Shown: positions 25,427 to 36,936 of the stretch, piece after piece
Numbering within the stretch: position 1 is the first letter of the stretch
How the letters are laid out: each line of letters opens with the position of its first letter
Source of the DNA: Alphaproteobacteria bacterium
GTDB lineage: Bacteria > Pseudomonadota > Alphaproteobacteria > Micropepsales > Micropepsaceae
DNA length: 36,936 nt
Direction of reading: 5' to 3'
NCBI GenBank assembly: GCA_016792565.1
Contig: JAEUMK010000029.1
Coordinates: forward strand, 1 to 36,936
Program-made: the position numbers and the translations under genes
Notes under the pieces: model-generated
Told to the model about the DNA's origin: nothing
The model's database searches: none
What the model saw: only the letters and a program-made list of their open reading frames with translations

Positions 25427-26293
25427 TCAGGCGGCGCGGGCGAGGCGCAGATCGCGCGCCTCGGCCTTCAGCGCGCCGCGGTTCTTGAAGCGCACCGCCG
25501 CCCAGATGAGCCGCGAGGCGCTGCGCGCGACGAGGCCGCGCGGCCGCATGCCGACCGCCGCCGCAATCATGCCGACCGCCCGGTCGAGATGCTTGGGCCG
25601 CCACAGCCGCAGTACCCGCGTCTCGTAGGCCTTCACGCAGGCCTTGCGGTCGTAGGGCTCGATGCCGATGCGGCCGGGCGGCGTATTGGCGCAATAATAG
25701 GCGTAGGCGAGCTCGTCGTCCTCGGCTTCGCTGAGACGGCCGACCGCAATGCGCAGCTTCTTCCAGAATTTCAGCTCGGGCTCGGCCTGCGCCTGCTGCA
25801 GATCGTAGAACAGCCGCCAGTGGCGCATTTCGTCGCCGGCGATGTGGGCGGCGATCTGCTTCAGAACCGGCTCGTCGGTCGCGTCGCGCATCGCCGAGTA
25901 ATAGGAGGTCGTGCCCGACTCCACGACGCAGCGGGCGATCAGCTCGCCGCGCCGGGAGCCGCGCACCGAGCCGTCGGCCTCCTCGAAATGCGGCGGGGTA
26001 TAACCCTCGCGGAAGGCCTCGAACGTGGCGTCGAAGTCGAAATCGGGATCGGCCAGCTTGACCCAGCGGCCGAGCGCCATGCCGTGCTGGGCCTCCTCGC
26101 GGCCCCACTGCTCGAACGTCGCGTGCAGCGCCGCGTCCTCAGGGAACACCGCCTTCAGATAGCCGACATAGTCGGAGGCGTTGTACTCGACCACCGAGGC
26201 GGCCTTCACCGCCATCAGGAGGTCCTGGTCAACCTTGCTCGGATCGAATCGCTCCCACGCGATATCGTCGAGCGTCCAGCCCGGCTTCGTCAT
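25427..26293 (-). CDS. Ferritin-like di-iron protein
   Basis: This 288-residue protein carries a complete di-iron carboxylate site: Glu36 (VVEYN), Glu67 and His70 (EEAQHG), Glu125 (VVESGTT), and Glu155 and His158 (GDEMRHW). That two-fold E...ExxH pattern is the rubrerythrin/ferritin-like four-helix bundle used for oxygen activation or iron handling. A basic C-terminal extension of about 100 residues (RRPRGLVARSAS-like composition with RFKNRGALKAEARDL) follows the bundle and is not part of the usual fold. It is upstream of the crotonase-type gene in the same direction, so a lipid-related oxygenase or desaturase-like role is possible. No signal peptide is present. The exact family and reaction are not known to me. 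Confidence 0.75.
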   Translation of the reverse strand: MTKPGWTLDDIAWERFDPSKVDQDLLMAVKAASVVEYNASDYVGYLKAVFPEDAALHATFEQWGREEAQHGMALGRWVKLADPDFDFDATFEAFREGYTPPHFEEADGSVRGSRRGELIARCVVESGTTSYYSAMRDATDEPVLKQIAAHIAGDEMRHWRLFYDLQQAQAEPELKFWKKLRIAVGRLSEAEDDELAYAYYCANTPPGRIGIEPYDRKACVKAYETRVLRLWRPKHLDRAVGMIAAAVGMRPRGLVARSASRLIWAAVRFKNRGALKAEARDLRLARAA

Positions 26294-26452
26294 GGTTCAA
26301 ACCCTTGCGCCGCGCGTTGGCGGCTTCCCCTTGGGCAGAACCATGACACACCGCAAGCCGCTTTTGAAGCGCCCAATCGTTAACATGCACCGCAATTCCC
26401 CTTTAGAGGGAAGGGCTTAGAGGTTAACGCGGGAGCTGGCGTCAAGCCTGCG

Positions 26453-26481
26453 AAAAAGGGCTCCGCAGCGCTGCGGAGCCC
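26453..26481 (-). terminator. Intrinsic terminator of the atp operon
   Basis: A perfect 24-base palindrome (26458-26481, GGGCTCCGCAGC and its complement) is followed on the minus strand by TTTTT, 25 bases beyond the atpC stop. The rest of the 26294-26505 gap shows only the presumed upstream region of the ferritin-like gene. Confidence 0.9.
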
Positions 26482-26505
26482 CGGAAATCCGCCGTTCGGC
26501 CGATC

Positions 26506-26910
26506 CTAGTTGAGCAGCGCCCGCACTTGGCGGAGCTGGTCCAGCGCCTCGCCGGCCTTGCGCCGGGCGCGCTCGTCGGTCGCGTCGGCGACGTCCTCTT
26601 CCAGATCCTTGATGCGGGCGTCGAGGTCGGCCGCCTTGAGGTCCTCGAACGGCATCGCCTCGTCGGCGAGCACGGTGAGGCCGGCCGGCGTCACCTCGGC
26701 GAGGCCGCCGCGCACGAAGATCTTCAGATCGGCGCCGTCCTCGCTGCCCTTCACGTCGATGACGCCCGTGCGGACGATCGAGATCAGCGGCGCGTGGCCG
26801 GCCAGCACGCCGAAATCGCCCTCCGACCCCGGCACCACCACCATGTCGGCGGTGGCGGAGTAGAGCAGCTTCTCGGGGCTGACGAGATCGAAGTGCAGTT
26901 TTTCGGCCAT
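26506..26910 (-). CDS. atpC: ATP synthase F1 subunit epsilon
   Basis: Epsilon is a central-stalk subunit that couples rotation to catalysis and can inhibit ATP hydrolysis. The 134-residue chain has the N-terminal beta-barrel (FDLVSPEKLLYSATADMVVVPGS, with GDFGVLAGHAPLI) and a C-terminal helical hairpin (about 90-134, rich in Ala, Glu, Asp and Arg). It is the last gene of the atpHAGDC operon, 10 bases after atpD, and is followed by a clear terminator. Confidence 0.96.
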   Translation of the reverse strand: MAEKLHFDLVSPEKLLYSATADMVVVPGSEGDFGVLAGHAPLISIVRTGVIDVKGSEDGADLKIFVRGGLAEVTPAGLTVLADEAMPFEDLKAADLDARIKDLEEDVADATDERARRKAGEALDQLRQVRALLN

Positions 26911-26920
26911 CTGGGAATCC

Positions 26921-28363
<1,443 letters not shown>

Positions 28364-29251
28364 CTAGAGCGCTTCCGCGCCCGAGATAATCTCGATCAGT
28401 TCCTTGGTGATCATCGCCTGACGCGAGCGGTTGTACTGGATCGTCAGCTTGTCGATCACCTCGCCCGCATTGCGCGTGGCGTTGTCCATCGCCGACATCT
28501 GCGCGCCGAAGAACGAAGCGGCGTTCTCGAGCAGTGCGCGGAAGACCTGCACCGCGACGTTGCGGGGCAGGAGGTCGGCCAGAATTTCGCTTTCGTCGGG
28601 TTCGTAGGCGTAGATCGCTCCGCCGAGATCGACCTTGGGCGCCGCTGCGCTCGCCGCGACTTCGGCCGGGATCAGCCGCTGCTCGGTCGGCACCTGCGAG
28701 ATCACCGATTTGAAGTGCGAGTAGAAGAGCGTCGCGACGTCGAACTCGCCCGCCTCGTACATGTCGAGCACGCGCGAGGCGATCGACTGCGCGAGGCCGA
28801 AGCCGACCTGCTTCACGCCGCCCAGTTCGATCGTGTCGACGATCAGCCGCGCATAGTCGCGGCGCAGCTGGTCGCGGCCCTTGCGGCCGACGGCGAGGAT
28901 CTTGACCTGCTTGCCGGCGGCCACAAGCTTGCCGATGTGCTGGCGCGCCAGCTTGACGATGTTCGAATTGAAGCCGCCCGCGAGGCCGCGGTCGCCGGTC
29001 GCCACGATCACGAGGTGGACATCGTCGCGCCCGGTGCCGGCCAGCAGCTTCGGCGCGCCGGGATTGTCCTTCATCGAGGCGCCGAGATTGGACAGGACCA
29101 GTTCCATGCGCTGGGCATAGGGCCTGGCCGCCTCGGCGGCGGCCTGGGCGCGGCGCAGCTTCGCCGCCGCGACCATCTGCATGGCCTTGGTGATCTTGCG
29201 GGTGGACTTCACCGAAGCGATGCGCACCCGGAAGGATTTCAAGCTCGGCAT
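28364..29251 (-). CDS. atpG: ATP synthase F1 subunit gamma
   Basis: Gamma is the rotating central shaft of F1. The 295-residue protein has the conserved N-terminal helix ([20 protein letters not shown]) and the C-terminal helix ([20 protein letters not shown], then [15 protein letters not shown]) that insert into the alpha-beta ring. The inner part ([18 protein letters not shown]-like region around 200-225) is normal for alphaproteobacteria. It is co-directional with atpA upstream and atpD downstream. Confidence 0.97.
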   Translation of the reverse strand: MPSLKSFRVRIASVKSTRKITKAMQMVAAAKLRRAQAAAEAARPYAQRMELVLSNLGASMKDNPGAPKLLAGTGRDDVHLVIVATGDRGLAGGFNSNIVKLARQHIGKLVAAGKQVKILAVGRKGRDQLRRDYARLIVDTIELGGVKQVGFGLAQSIASRVLDMYEAGEFDVATLFYSHFKSVISQVPTEQRLIPAEVAASAAAPKVDLGGAIYAYEPDESEILADLLPRNVAVQVFRALLENAASFFGAQMSAMDNATRNAGEVIDKLTIQYNRSRQAMITKELIEIISGAEAL

Positions 29252-29278
29252 GGCCGATCAGCCCTCTTCCCTAACGGT

Positions 29279-30808
<1,530 letters not shown>

Positions 30809-30813
30809 GGGTC

Positions 30814-31368
30814 TCAGGCCTCGGTCAGAACGGTCTTGAGGTTGGCGAGTTTCGTCTTGAGCGACGAGTCGATCATCTTGGAGCCGACCTGGACGACGAG
30901 GCCGGCGATCAGCGACGGATCGACCGTCACCGACAACTGCGGCTCCTTGCCGTAGGCGGCCTTCAGCGTCGCCTTGAGGTCGGCGAGCTGGGCATCGCTG
31001 AGCGCGTGGGCGGACTTCACGTCGGCCGCGATCTCGCCGCGATGCGCGGCGAGCAGCCTGGCGAAGGCGCGGCCGATCTGCGGCAGCATGAACAGGCGGC
31101 GGTTTTCGGCGACGAGGCCGATGAACTTCTGGGTCAGCGGCGCGGCGCCGGCGACGCGGAGGATTTCGGCCATCGCGGCGCCCTGCTGGGCACGCGAGAA
31201 GGTGGGCGAAGCGACGAGGCGGGCGAGATCGGCATTGGCGGCGATCATCCCGGACAGTTCGGCGAGATCCGCAGCGACGGCATCGAGGCCGTTCTCTTCG
31301 TTCGCCAGCTCGAACAGGGCCTGCGCGTAGCGGTCCGCGGCGAGGCTTGAGGCGGCTGAAGCGGCCAA
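30814..31368 (-). CDS. atpH: ATP synthase F1 subunit delta
   Basis: Delta (OSCP) joins the F1 head to the peripheral stalk. The 184-residue protein has the helical N-terminal domain ([18 protein letters not shown]) and the conserved C-terminal segment [21 protein letters not shown]. The start is a TTG at 31368 with GGAGAG six bases upstream, and no ATG is available in frame. As first gene of the operon its leader carries the promoter candidate at 31524-31551. The F0 genes are absent, as expected for Rhizobiales. Confidence 0.95.
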   Translation of the reverse strand: MAASAASSLAADRYAQALFELANEENGLDAVAADLAELSGMIAANADLARLVASPTFSRAQQGAAMAEILRVAGAAPLTQKFIGLVAENRRLFMLPQIGRAFARLLAAHRGEIAADVKSAHALSDAQLADLKATLKAAYGKEPQLSVTVDPSLIAGLVVQVGSKMIDSSLKTKLANLKTVLTEA

Positions 31369-31523
31369 GCTGAACTCTCCTCAATGCGCGCTTTTGCGCG
31401 GGTTTCTGGCGCGGCGCGCCGGGGCGGCGCGGCCGGGTACTGACGGGATCGGCGGCTGAAGGCTGCGTCCGGCGCGCACAGGGAGGAAAAATCGTCGCAC
31501 CCGCCCCCGCAGCGCGCGCGAGC

Positions 31524-31551
31524 CTCTAGCACGCGAGTTTCGCGGGCGCAA
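31524..31551 (-). promoter_or_regulatory. Candidate promoter of the atp operon
   Basis: On the minus strand TTGCGC (31551-31546) and CTAGAG (31529-31524) are separated by 16 bases, with a TG just before the second element. The transcript would have a leader of about 150 bases before atpH. A second possible -10 (TTATAC) lies further upstream. The remaining 31385-31664 stretch holds no gene. Confidence 0.4.
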
Positions 31552-31664
31552 CAACCGCCTAAGCGGCTGAGGTATAAGAGTATTTTTGACGGCGAGCGGG
31601 TGGGAAGCCGCCGATCCCGCACGCGCCGCGGGAGGGATTCCCGGCCGGGCGGCGGATGACCGCC

Positions 31665-31790
31665 TCAGGCGTCGCGGCGCCGGGCGGCGCGGCGGGCGGG
31701 CGCGCGTTCGGCAGGGTCATCGTCCGCGAGGGCTGACAGGGCATAGGTCAGCGCCGCAATGGCGACGGCACCGGCAACGAGCAGTGTCAT
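31665..31790 (-). CDS. 41-residue membrane peptide
   Basis: MTLLVAGAVAIAALTYALSA forms a single membrane helix at the N-terminus. It is followed by an acidic patch (DDDPAE) and a basic tail (RAPARRAARRRDA). GAGGAGG stands before the ATG at good spacing, which supports translation. It lies downstream of priA on the same strand, about 120 bp after the priA stop. No family is known to me. The charged tail beyond a single helix would place positive charge in the cytoplasm if the N-terminus is outside. Confidence 0.5.
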   Translation of the reverse strand: MTLLVAGAVAIAALTYALSALADDDPAERAPARRAARRRDA

Positions 31791-31911
31791 GGCAGCCTCC
31801 TCATTCAACGCGGCCATGATCGACGGGCGCGCCTGAACGGCGGCTGAATTCAGCCTTCGGCATTTGAATCGAGCAGGACCGATCTGGGAGCCGCAAGGCG
31901 GCCGGAGGACG

Positions 31912-34086
31912 CTAGAGGAAGCTCTGCGGGTCGATGTCGACCGAGAGGCGCACCTTGCCCGGCGGCGGGCAGGCGGCAAGCCAGGAGCGGACGAAGTCCT
32001 GGATGCGGAAATTGCGCACCGTCTTGACGAGAAAGCGCAGCCGCGTGCGGCCTCTCAGCCGCGCCATCAGCGCCGGCGCCGGCCCCCAGACGCTGGCCCC
32101 ATCGGCCTGCGGCGCGGCGGCGGCGAGATCGCGCGCATAGGCATCGACCAGTCCCTCGTCCGCGCTGGAGAGGATGAGCGCGGCGAAGCGGCCGAAGGGC
32201 GGGAAGCCGAGGCGCTCGCGATCCTCCATCTCGGCGGCGAGGAAGCGGTCGCGGTCGCCCGCCGCGATCGCCTGCATCAGACGGTCGTCGGGCTGGTGGG
32301 TCTGCAGCAGGGCGCGGCCCGGCTTGTCGGCCCGCCCGGCGCGGCCCGCCACCTGGTGCAGCAACTGGAAGGTCCGCTCGCGGGCCCGCGGGTCGCCGCC
32401 CGAGAGGCCGAGATCGGCATCGACTACGCCGACCAGCGTGAGGTTCGGGAAATTGTGGCCCTTGGCGACGATCTGCGTGCCGATGAGGATGTCGATCTGG
32501 CCGGCCGCCATGCGCTCCAGCGCGTCCTGCGTCTGGCGCGGCCCGTGCAGCACGTCGGACGAGGCGATGGCGGTGCGCGCCTCGGGCCACAGATGCGCCA
32601 CCTCCTCGGCGATGCGCTCGACGCCGGGGCCGGACGAGGCGATCGAATTCTCCGCGCCGCATTGCGGGCAGGCATGCGGCTTCGCCCGCTCGTAGCCGCA
32701 ATGATGGCAGGCGAGCTTCATGCGGAAGCGGTGCTCGACCAGCCAGGACGAGCAGTTCGGACACTCGATGCGGTGGCCGCAGGCCTGGCAGATGTTGAGC
32801 GGCGCATAGCCGCGCCGGTTGAGGAAGAGCAGCGACTGCTCGCCGCGCGACAGCGCCGTCTCGATCGCCTCCTCCAGCGGCGGGCTGAGAAAGCGCCCCG
32901 AGGGCGGGCGCTGGCGGCGCAGGTCGATGAGCGCGATCGCCGGCATCACCGCGACGCCGAAGCGCGCCGGGAGCGAGAGGTGGCGGTAGCGCCCCTGCGC
33001 CGCATTCACCCAGCTCTCCAGCGAGGGCGTCGCCGAAGCGAGGACGATCGGGAAGCCGCCGAGCCGGGCCCGCATCACCGCCATGTCGCGGGCGTGATAG
33101 ACGACGCCCTCCTCCTGCTTGAAGGCGCTGTCGTGCTCCTCGTCGACGATGACGAGACGCAGGTCGGGAAAGGGCAGGAACAGCGCCGAGCGCGCGCCGA
33201 CGACGATGCGCGCCTCGCCCTCGGCCACCTGCCGCCAGGTCCGGCTGCGCTCCGACGACTTGACGTCGGAATGCCATTCGGACGGGCGGCAGCCGAAGCG
33301 CGCCTCGAAGCGCTCCATGAACTGATGCGTCAGCGCGATTTCGGGCAGCAGGATCAGCGCCTGACCGCCGCGCTTCAGGCACGCGGCGACCGCCTCGAAA
33401 TAGGTTTCGGTCTTGCCCGAACCGGTGACGCCGTCGAGCAAGGTCGCCGAGAAGCCGCCGTCCAGCGCCGCGATGAGGGCCTCGGCCGCCGCGCGCTGGG
33501 CGGGCGAAAGATCGACGCCGGCGTGATCGGGATCGGGCGAGGGCGGCGGCGAAAAGGCCGGAACCTCGACGCCTTCCAGCGCGCCGGCGTCGATCAGGCC
33601 CTTCACCGTCGCAACGCCGACATGGGCGAGCTCGGCCCAGTCGGCGGGCGTGCGCGCGAGGCCGTCGGCCGCCAGATCGATCACGCGCTGGCGCTGCGGC
33701 GTCAGGCGGGCGGGTTCGAGCGGACCGCGGCGGTAGAGCGTCTTCAGCTTCGGCGGGGCGAGCGCCTCGCCCGAACGCAGCGCGAGCGCCAGTACGGCGC
33801 CCGGCGGGGCGACGACGTAGCCGGCCATCCAGTCGACGAGGTCGCAGAGCACGGCGGGCAGCGGCGGCGCATCGAATCGCGCGGCGACCGGCTTCAGCTT
33901 CTCCCGCGGCACTTCCCCGGTGCCAGGCCCCCAGACGACGCCGAGCGCCGCGCGGCGGCCGAGCGGCACCTCGACGATGTCGCCGCGCTTGAGGTCGAGG
34001 CCGCCCTTCGCGTAATCGAAGGGGCCCGGCGCGCCGCCGGGCAGCAGCACGCTGACGCTGTCCGCCGTCGCCGGGATGTCGTCCAT
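31912..34086 (-). CDS. priA: Primosomal protein N' (replication restart helicase PriA)
   Basis: PriA recognises stalled forks and reloads the replicative helicase. The 724-residue chain has the N-terminal DNA-binding domain (start MDDIPATADSVSVLLPGG), the Walker A LLDGVTGSGKTETYFEA, the DEEH box (VIVDEEHDSAFKQEE) and helicase motif LASATPSLES. A zinc-binding region carries eight Cys in pairs (CQACGHRIECPNC, CHHCG, CPQCG). The motif GTQIVAKGHNFPNLTLVGV is intact. The ATG at 34086 gives the normal start; the frame is open further upstream but has no family match. It is head-to-head with the transaldolase gene, with only 45 bp between the start codons. Confidence 0.95.
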   Translation of the reverse strand: MDDIPATADSVSVLLPGGAPGPFDYAKGGLDLKRGDIVEVPLGRRAALGVVWGPGTGEVPREKLKPVAARFDAPPLPAVLCDLVDWMAGYVVAPPGAVLALALRSGEALAPPKLKTLYRRGPLEPARLTPQRQRVIDLAADGLARTPADWAELAHVGVATVKGLIDAGALEGVEVPAFSPPPSPDPDHAGVDLSPAQRAAAEALIAALDGGFSATLLDGVTGSGKTETYFEAVAACLKRGGQALILLPEIALTHQFMERFEARFGCRPSEWHSDVKSSERSRTWRQVAEGEARIVVGARSALFLPFPDLRLVIVDEEHDSAFKQEEGVVYHARDMAVMRARLGGFPIVLASATPSLESWVNAAQGRYRHLSLPARFGVAVMPAIALIDLRRQRPPSGRFLSPPLEEAIETALSRGEQSLLFLNRRGYAPLNICQACGHRIECPNCSSWLVEHRFRMKLACHHCGYERAKPHACPQCGAENSIASSGPGVERIAEEVAHLWPEARTAIASSDVLHGPRQTQDALERMAAGQIDILIGTQIVAKGHNFPNLTLVGVVDADLGLSGGDPRARERTFQLLHQVAGRAGRADKPGRALLQTHQPDDRLMQAIAAGDRDRFLAAEMEDRERLGFPPFGRFAALILSSADEGLVDAYARDLAAAAPQADGASVWGPAPALMARLRGRTRLRFLVKTVRNFRIQDFVRSWLAACPPPGKVRLSVDIDPQSFL

Positions 34087-34131
34087 GTCCGGCAAAATCG
34101 CGGCCTGAGCGCCGGGAAGCAAGGGTGAGCC

Positions 34132-34788
34132 ATGAAGTTCTTTGTCGATACCGCCGATGTCGCCGAGATCGCCGACCTGGCCGCGACCGGGCTGCTGGAC
34201 GGGGTGACGACCAATCCCTCGCTGATCGCCAAGTCGGGCCGCAAGTTCCTGGACGTCATCGCCGAGATCTGCGCCCTCGTGCCCGGTCCGGTGAGCGCCG
34301 AGGTAACGGCGACGGACACCGCAACGATGCTGAAGGAGGCCGCCGTGCTGCGGAAGATCGCCGCCAATGTGGCGATCAAGCTGCCGCTGACCTGGGACGG
34401 GCTGAAGGCCTGCAAGGCGCTGAGCGACGACGGCGCGACGGTCAACGTGACGCTGTGCTTTTCGGCCAACCAGGCGCTGCTCGCCGCCAAGGCGGGCGCC
34501 GCCTATGTCTCGCCCTTTATCGGCCGGCTCGACGATCAGGGCCAGGACGGGATGGAGCTGATCCAGGAGATCAAGGACATCTACGACAACTACCCGGACC
34601 TGGAGACCGAGATCCTCGCCGCCTCGATCCGCCACCCGATCCATGTGATGCAAGCGGCGTTGATCGGCGCGGACGTCGCGACCGTGCCGCCCGCCGTGCT
34701 GCGCCAGCTGGTGAAGCATCCGCTGACCGACAAGGGACTGGAGGCCTTCCTCGCCGACTGGAAGAAGACCGGCCAGTCGATTCTCTAG
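34132..34788 (+). CDS. fsa: Transaldolase, small FSA/TalC type
   Basis: This 218-residue enzyme belongs to the short transaldolase group, including fructose-6-phosphate aldolase-like enzymes, and takes part in the non-oxidative pentose phosphate pathway or aldol cleavage of sugar phosphates. The Schiff-base Lys83 is in [23 protein letters not shown] at the N-terminus and [13 protein letters not shown] are diagnostic. The C-terminal [15 protein letters not shown] is also typical. The length equals that of the family's small enzymes. In Rhizobiales this gene commonly lies between priA and xerC, as here. GCAAGGGTGAG stands before the ATG. Whether it acts as transaldolase or aldolase cannot be told by eye. 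Confidence 0.9.
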   Translation: MKFFVDTADVAEIADLAATGLLDGVTTNPSLIAKSGRKFLDVIAEICALVPGPVSAEVTATDTATMLKEAAVLRKIAANVAIKLPLTWDGLKACKALSDDGATVNVTLCFSANQALLAAKAGAAYVSPFIGRLDDQGQDGMELIQEIKDIYDNYPDLETEILAASIRHPIHVMQAALIGADVATVPPAVLRQLVKHPLTDKGLEAFLADWKKTGQSIL

Positions 34789-34843
34789 GCCGCAGCGCCG
34801 GGCTTCAGGCCGCCTTAACCCGGCGGGCCGCACCCTGCGGCGG

Positions 34844-35758
34844 ATGAGCGCCGCTGCCCTCCACGCGCAATGGCTGACCTATCTCGCCAGCGAAAAGCGG
34901 GCGAGCAAACTGACCGTGCGCGCCTATGGCGACGACGTGGAGCGCTACCTGGACTTCCTCGGCCGCCATCGCGGCGGCGCGCCGGACGGCGCGGCGCTGG
35001 CGAGCCTCGGCGCCGGCGACGTGCGCGCCTTCCTTGCGGCGCGGCGGGCCGAAGGCCTTGCGGCGCGCTCGCTCGCCCGCACGCTCGCCTCCGTGAGAGC
35101 CTTTCACCGCTTCCTGGAGCGCCGCGCCGGACTGGCCAATGCGGCGGTGATGAGCGTCGCGGCGCCGCGGCAGCCAAGGACCCTGCCGCGCCCGCTCGCC
35201 GCGGCCGATGCGCTGCGGACGCTGGAGGAGGCCGGCGCGACCGGACGGGGCCTCGCGGGTCCGGCCTGGGAACGGGCGCGCGACGAGGCGGTTCTGACGC
35301 TGCTCTATGGCGCGGGCCTGCGCATTTCGGAGGCCCTCGCCCTCACCGGCGCGGACGTCCGGCCTCAGCCCACGCTCGCCGTACGCGGCAAGGGCGGGCG
35401 GACGCGCATCGTGCCGCTGTTGCCGGCGATCGCCGCGGCGATCGCCCGCTATGCCGATCTCTGCCCCTATCCGCTCGCCGCCGACGGGCCGCTCTTCCTG
35501 TCGACGACCGGGCGGCCGCTGGGAGCGCGCCACATCCAGAAAATCATGGAGACGCTGCGCATCCAGCTTGGCCTGGGGCCGCGGGCGACGCCGCATGCGC
35601 TGCGGCACTCCTTCGCGACCCATCTGCTGCAGAACGGCGGCGATCTGCGCGCCATCCAGGACCTGCTCGGCCACGCCTCGCTGTCGACGACGCAGCGCTA
35701 CACCGCCGTCGACGAAGCGAAGCTGATGGCCGTCTACGACGCCGCGCGGGCGCGCTGA
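34844..35758 (+). CDS. xerC: Tyrosine recombinase XerC
   Basis: XerC resolves chromosome dimers together with XerD at the dif site. The 304-residue chain has the SAM-like core-binding domain (about 5-95) and the catalytic domain with all six residues: Arg160 (GAGLRISE), Lys183 (RGKGGRTR), His251 and Arg254 (HALRHSF), His277 (LLGHASL) and Tyr286 (TTQRYTAV). Its place beside the transaldolase gene and priA is the usual one for chromosomal XerC in Rhizobiales, so it is not an integron or phage integrase. The ribosome site is weak. Confidence 0.93.
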   Translation: MSAAALHAQWLTYLASEKRASKLTVRAYGDDVERYLDFLGRHRGGAPDGAALASLGAGDVRAFLAARRAEGLAARSLARTLASVRAFHRFLERRAGLANAAVMSVAAPRQPRTLPRPLAAADALRTLEEAGATGRGLAGPAWERARDEAVLTLLYGAGLRISEALALTGADVRPQPTLAVRGKGGRTRIVPLLPAIAAAIARYADLCPYPLAADGPLFLSTTGRPLGARHIQKIMETLRIQLGLGPRATPHALRHSFATHLLQNGGDLRAIQDLLGHASLSTTQRYTAVDEAKLMAVYDAARAR

Positions 35759-35762
35759 AGGG

Positions 35763-35948
35763 TCAGGGAATCTTGCGGGTCGCCCAGATCATCGCCATGG
35801 CGGTGAAGCCGAGGCAGACAAAGGTCATGAGCTGCGCCAGGAGAGGCGAGCGCATCTGGATGAGGAACGAGTGGTAGCCCTTGGTCATCAGCAGATAGCC
35901 GACCATGATGATGATCGCGAAGGCGGCTATGTGGGCCAATGCACGCAT
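35763..35948 (-). CDS. 61-residue membrane protein of unknown function
   Basis: The chain MRALAHIAAFAIIIMVGYLL then SPLLAQLMTFVCLGFTAMAM has two membrane-spanning segments separated by a short Lys/His-containing loop (MTKGYHSFLIQMRS). It ends in a basic tail (ATRKIP). The gene converges on xerC with its stop just 4 bases beyond. I do not recognise the family. Hydrophobicity and the absence of other genes on this strand support it as real, but the reading frame is short. Confidence 0.6.
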   Translation of the reverse strand: MRALAHIAAFAIIIMVGYLLMTKGYHSFLIQMRSPLLAQLMTFVCLGFTAMAMIWATRKIP

Positions 35949-36007
35949 GACGCGAACCTAACGCAGCGGCAGTAACCAAAGTCTGAAGATCGGCGCCGGG
36001 ATTTGAA

Positions 36008-36936
<929 letters not shown>

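Noticed and set aside
26112-26126. A third copy of the 40-bp repeat inside the ferritin-like gene
   Set aside because: Only about 12 bases (TCGAACGTCGCG) match, and these are explained by coding sequence.
31842-31855. 14-bp palindrome GGCTGAATTCAGCC after priA as a terminator
   Set aside because: The stem is short with no adequate loop and no T run on the minus strand; it may be chance.
31864-34128. A 754-codon plus-strand frame over priA
   Set aside because: It is antisense to a gene with complete PriA motifs and shows no recognisable domain.
34087-34833. Upstream extension of priA by about 250 codons on the minus strand
   Set aside because: It lies antisense to the transaldolase gene and carries no PriA homology; the normal PriA N-terminus begins at 34086.
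34844-35758. xerC as a phage or integron integrase marking a mobile element
   Set aside because: The length, motifs and neighbours (transaldolase, priA) are those of the housekeeping XerC.

Overview
This window is a very GC-rich, gene-dense bacterial chromosome segment. It most likely comes from an alphaproteobacterium of the Hyphomicrobiales (Rhizobiales) type. The reasons are the gene order rplU-rpmA-(GNATs)-obgE-proB-proA-nadD-rsfS-rlmH-gpmI-envC-like-ctpA-polysaccharide deacetylase-rppH, an ATP synthase F1 operon (atpH-A-G-D-C) separated from the F0 genes, and the string priA / fsa-type transaldolase / xerC. I could not fix a genus. No insertion sequence, prophage or CRISPR array is visible.

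Layout. 1-738: start of an acyl-CoA synthetase (minus strand, cut by the window edge). 818-5774: a block of envelope genes of mostly unknown function, including a periplasmic protein with seven regularly spaced Gly-Trp repeats, overlapped by a DUF4424 protein and followed by another small secreted protein and a limonene-epoxide-hydrolase-like enzyme. 5775-6130: no gene, but two nearly identical 40-bp direct repeats. 6131-8640: an acyl-CoA dehydrogenase, an FkbM methyltransferase enclosed by two diverged copies of a ~140-bp segment, and tRNA-Ser(CGA). 8748-10699: rlmJ, then a ~490-bp non-coding stretch holding a candidate small RNA with a strong terminator, a promoter and a structured leader, then rplU-rpmA.

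10817-23864 is a long mostly co-directional housekeeping run: two tandem GNAT acetyltransferases, ObgE, proline synthesis (proB, proA), NAD synthesis (nadD), ribosome factors (rsfS, rlmH), glycolysis (gpmI) and envelope maintenance (envC-like, ctpA, polysaccharide deacetylase), ending with the RNA pyrophosphohydrolase rppH. Many neighbours overlap by a few bases, so translation is probably coupled. Two small Cys-rich lipoprotein genes lie on the opposite strand between proA and nadD.

23869-26293 (minus) carries a secreted protein of unknown function, an enoyl-CoA hydratase-family protein and a di-iron ferritin-like protein. 26453-31551 is the atpHAGDC operon with a promoter candidate and a clear terminator. 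31665-36936 holds a 41-residue membrane peptide, priA, transaldolase, xerC, a 61-residue membrane protein, a GNAT and the 3' end of lpdA.

The best candidates for undescribed biology are the Gly-Trp repeat protein and its partners (1958-4873), the duplicated leader in front of the FkbM gene with an overlapping upstream reading frame, the candidate small RNA and attenuator-like leader before rplU, the twin Cys-motif lipoproteins, and the perfect hairpin that contains the start codon of the deacetylase gene. Long open frames antisense to the atp operon, priA and gpmI-envC are judged to be GC-bias shadows.
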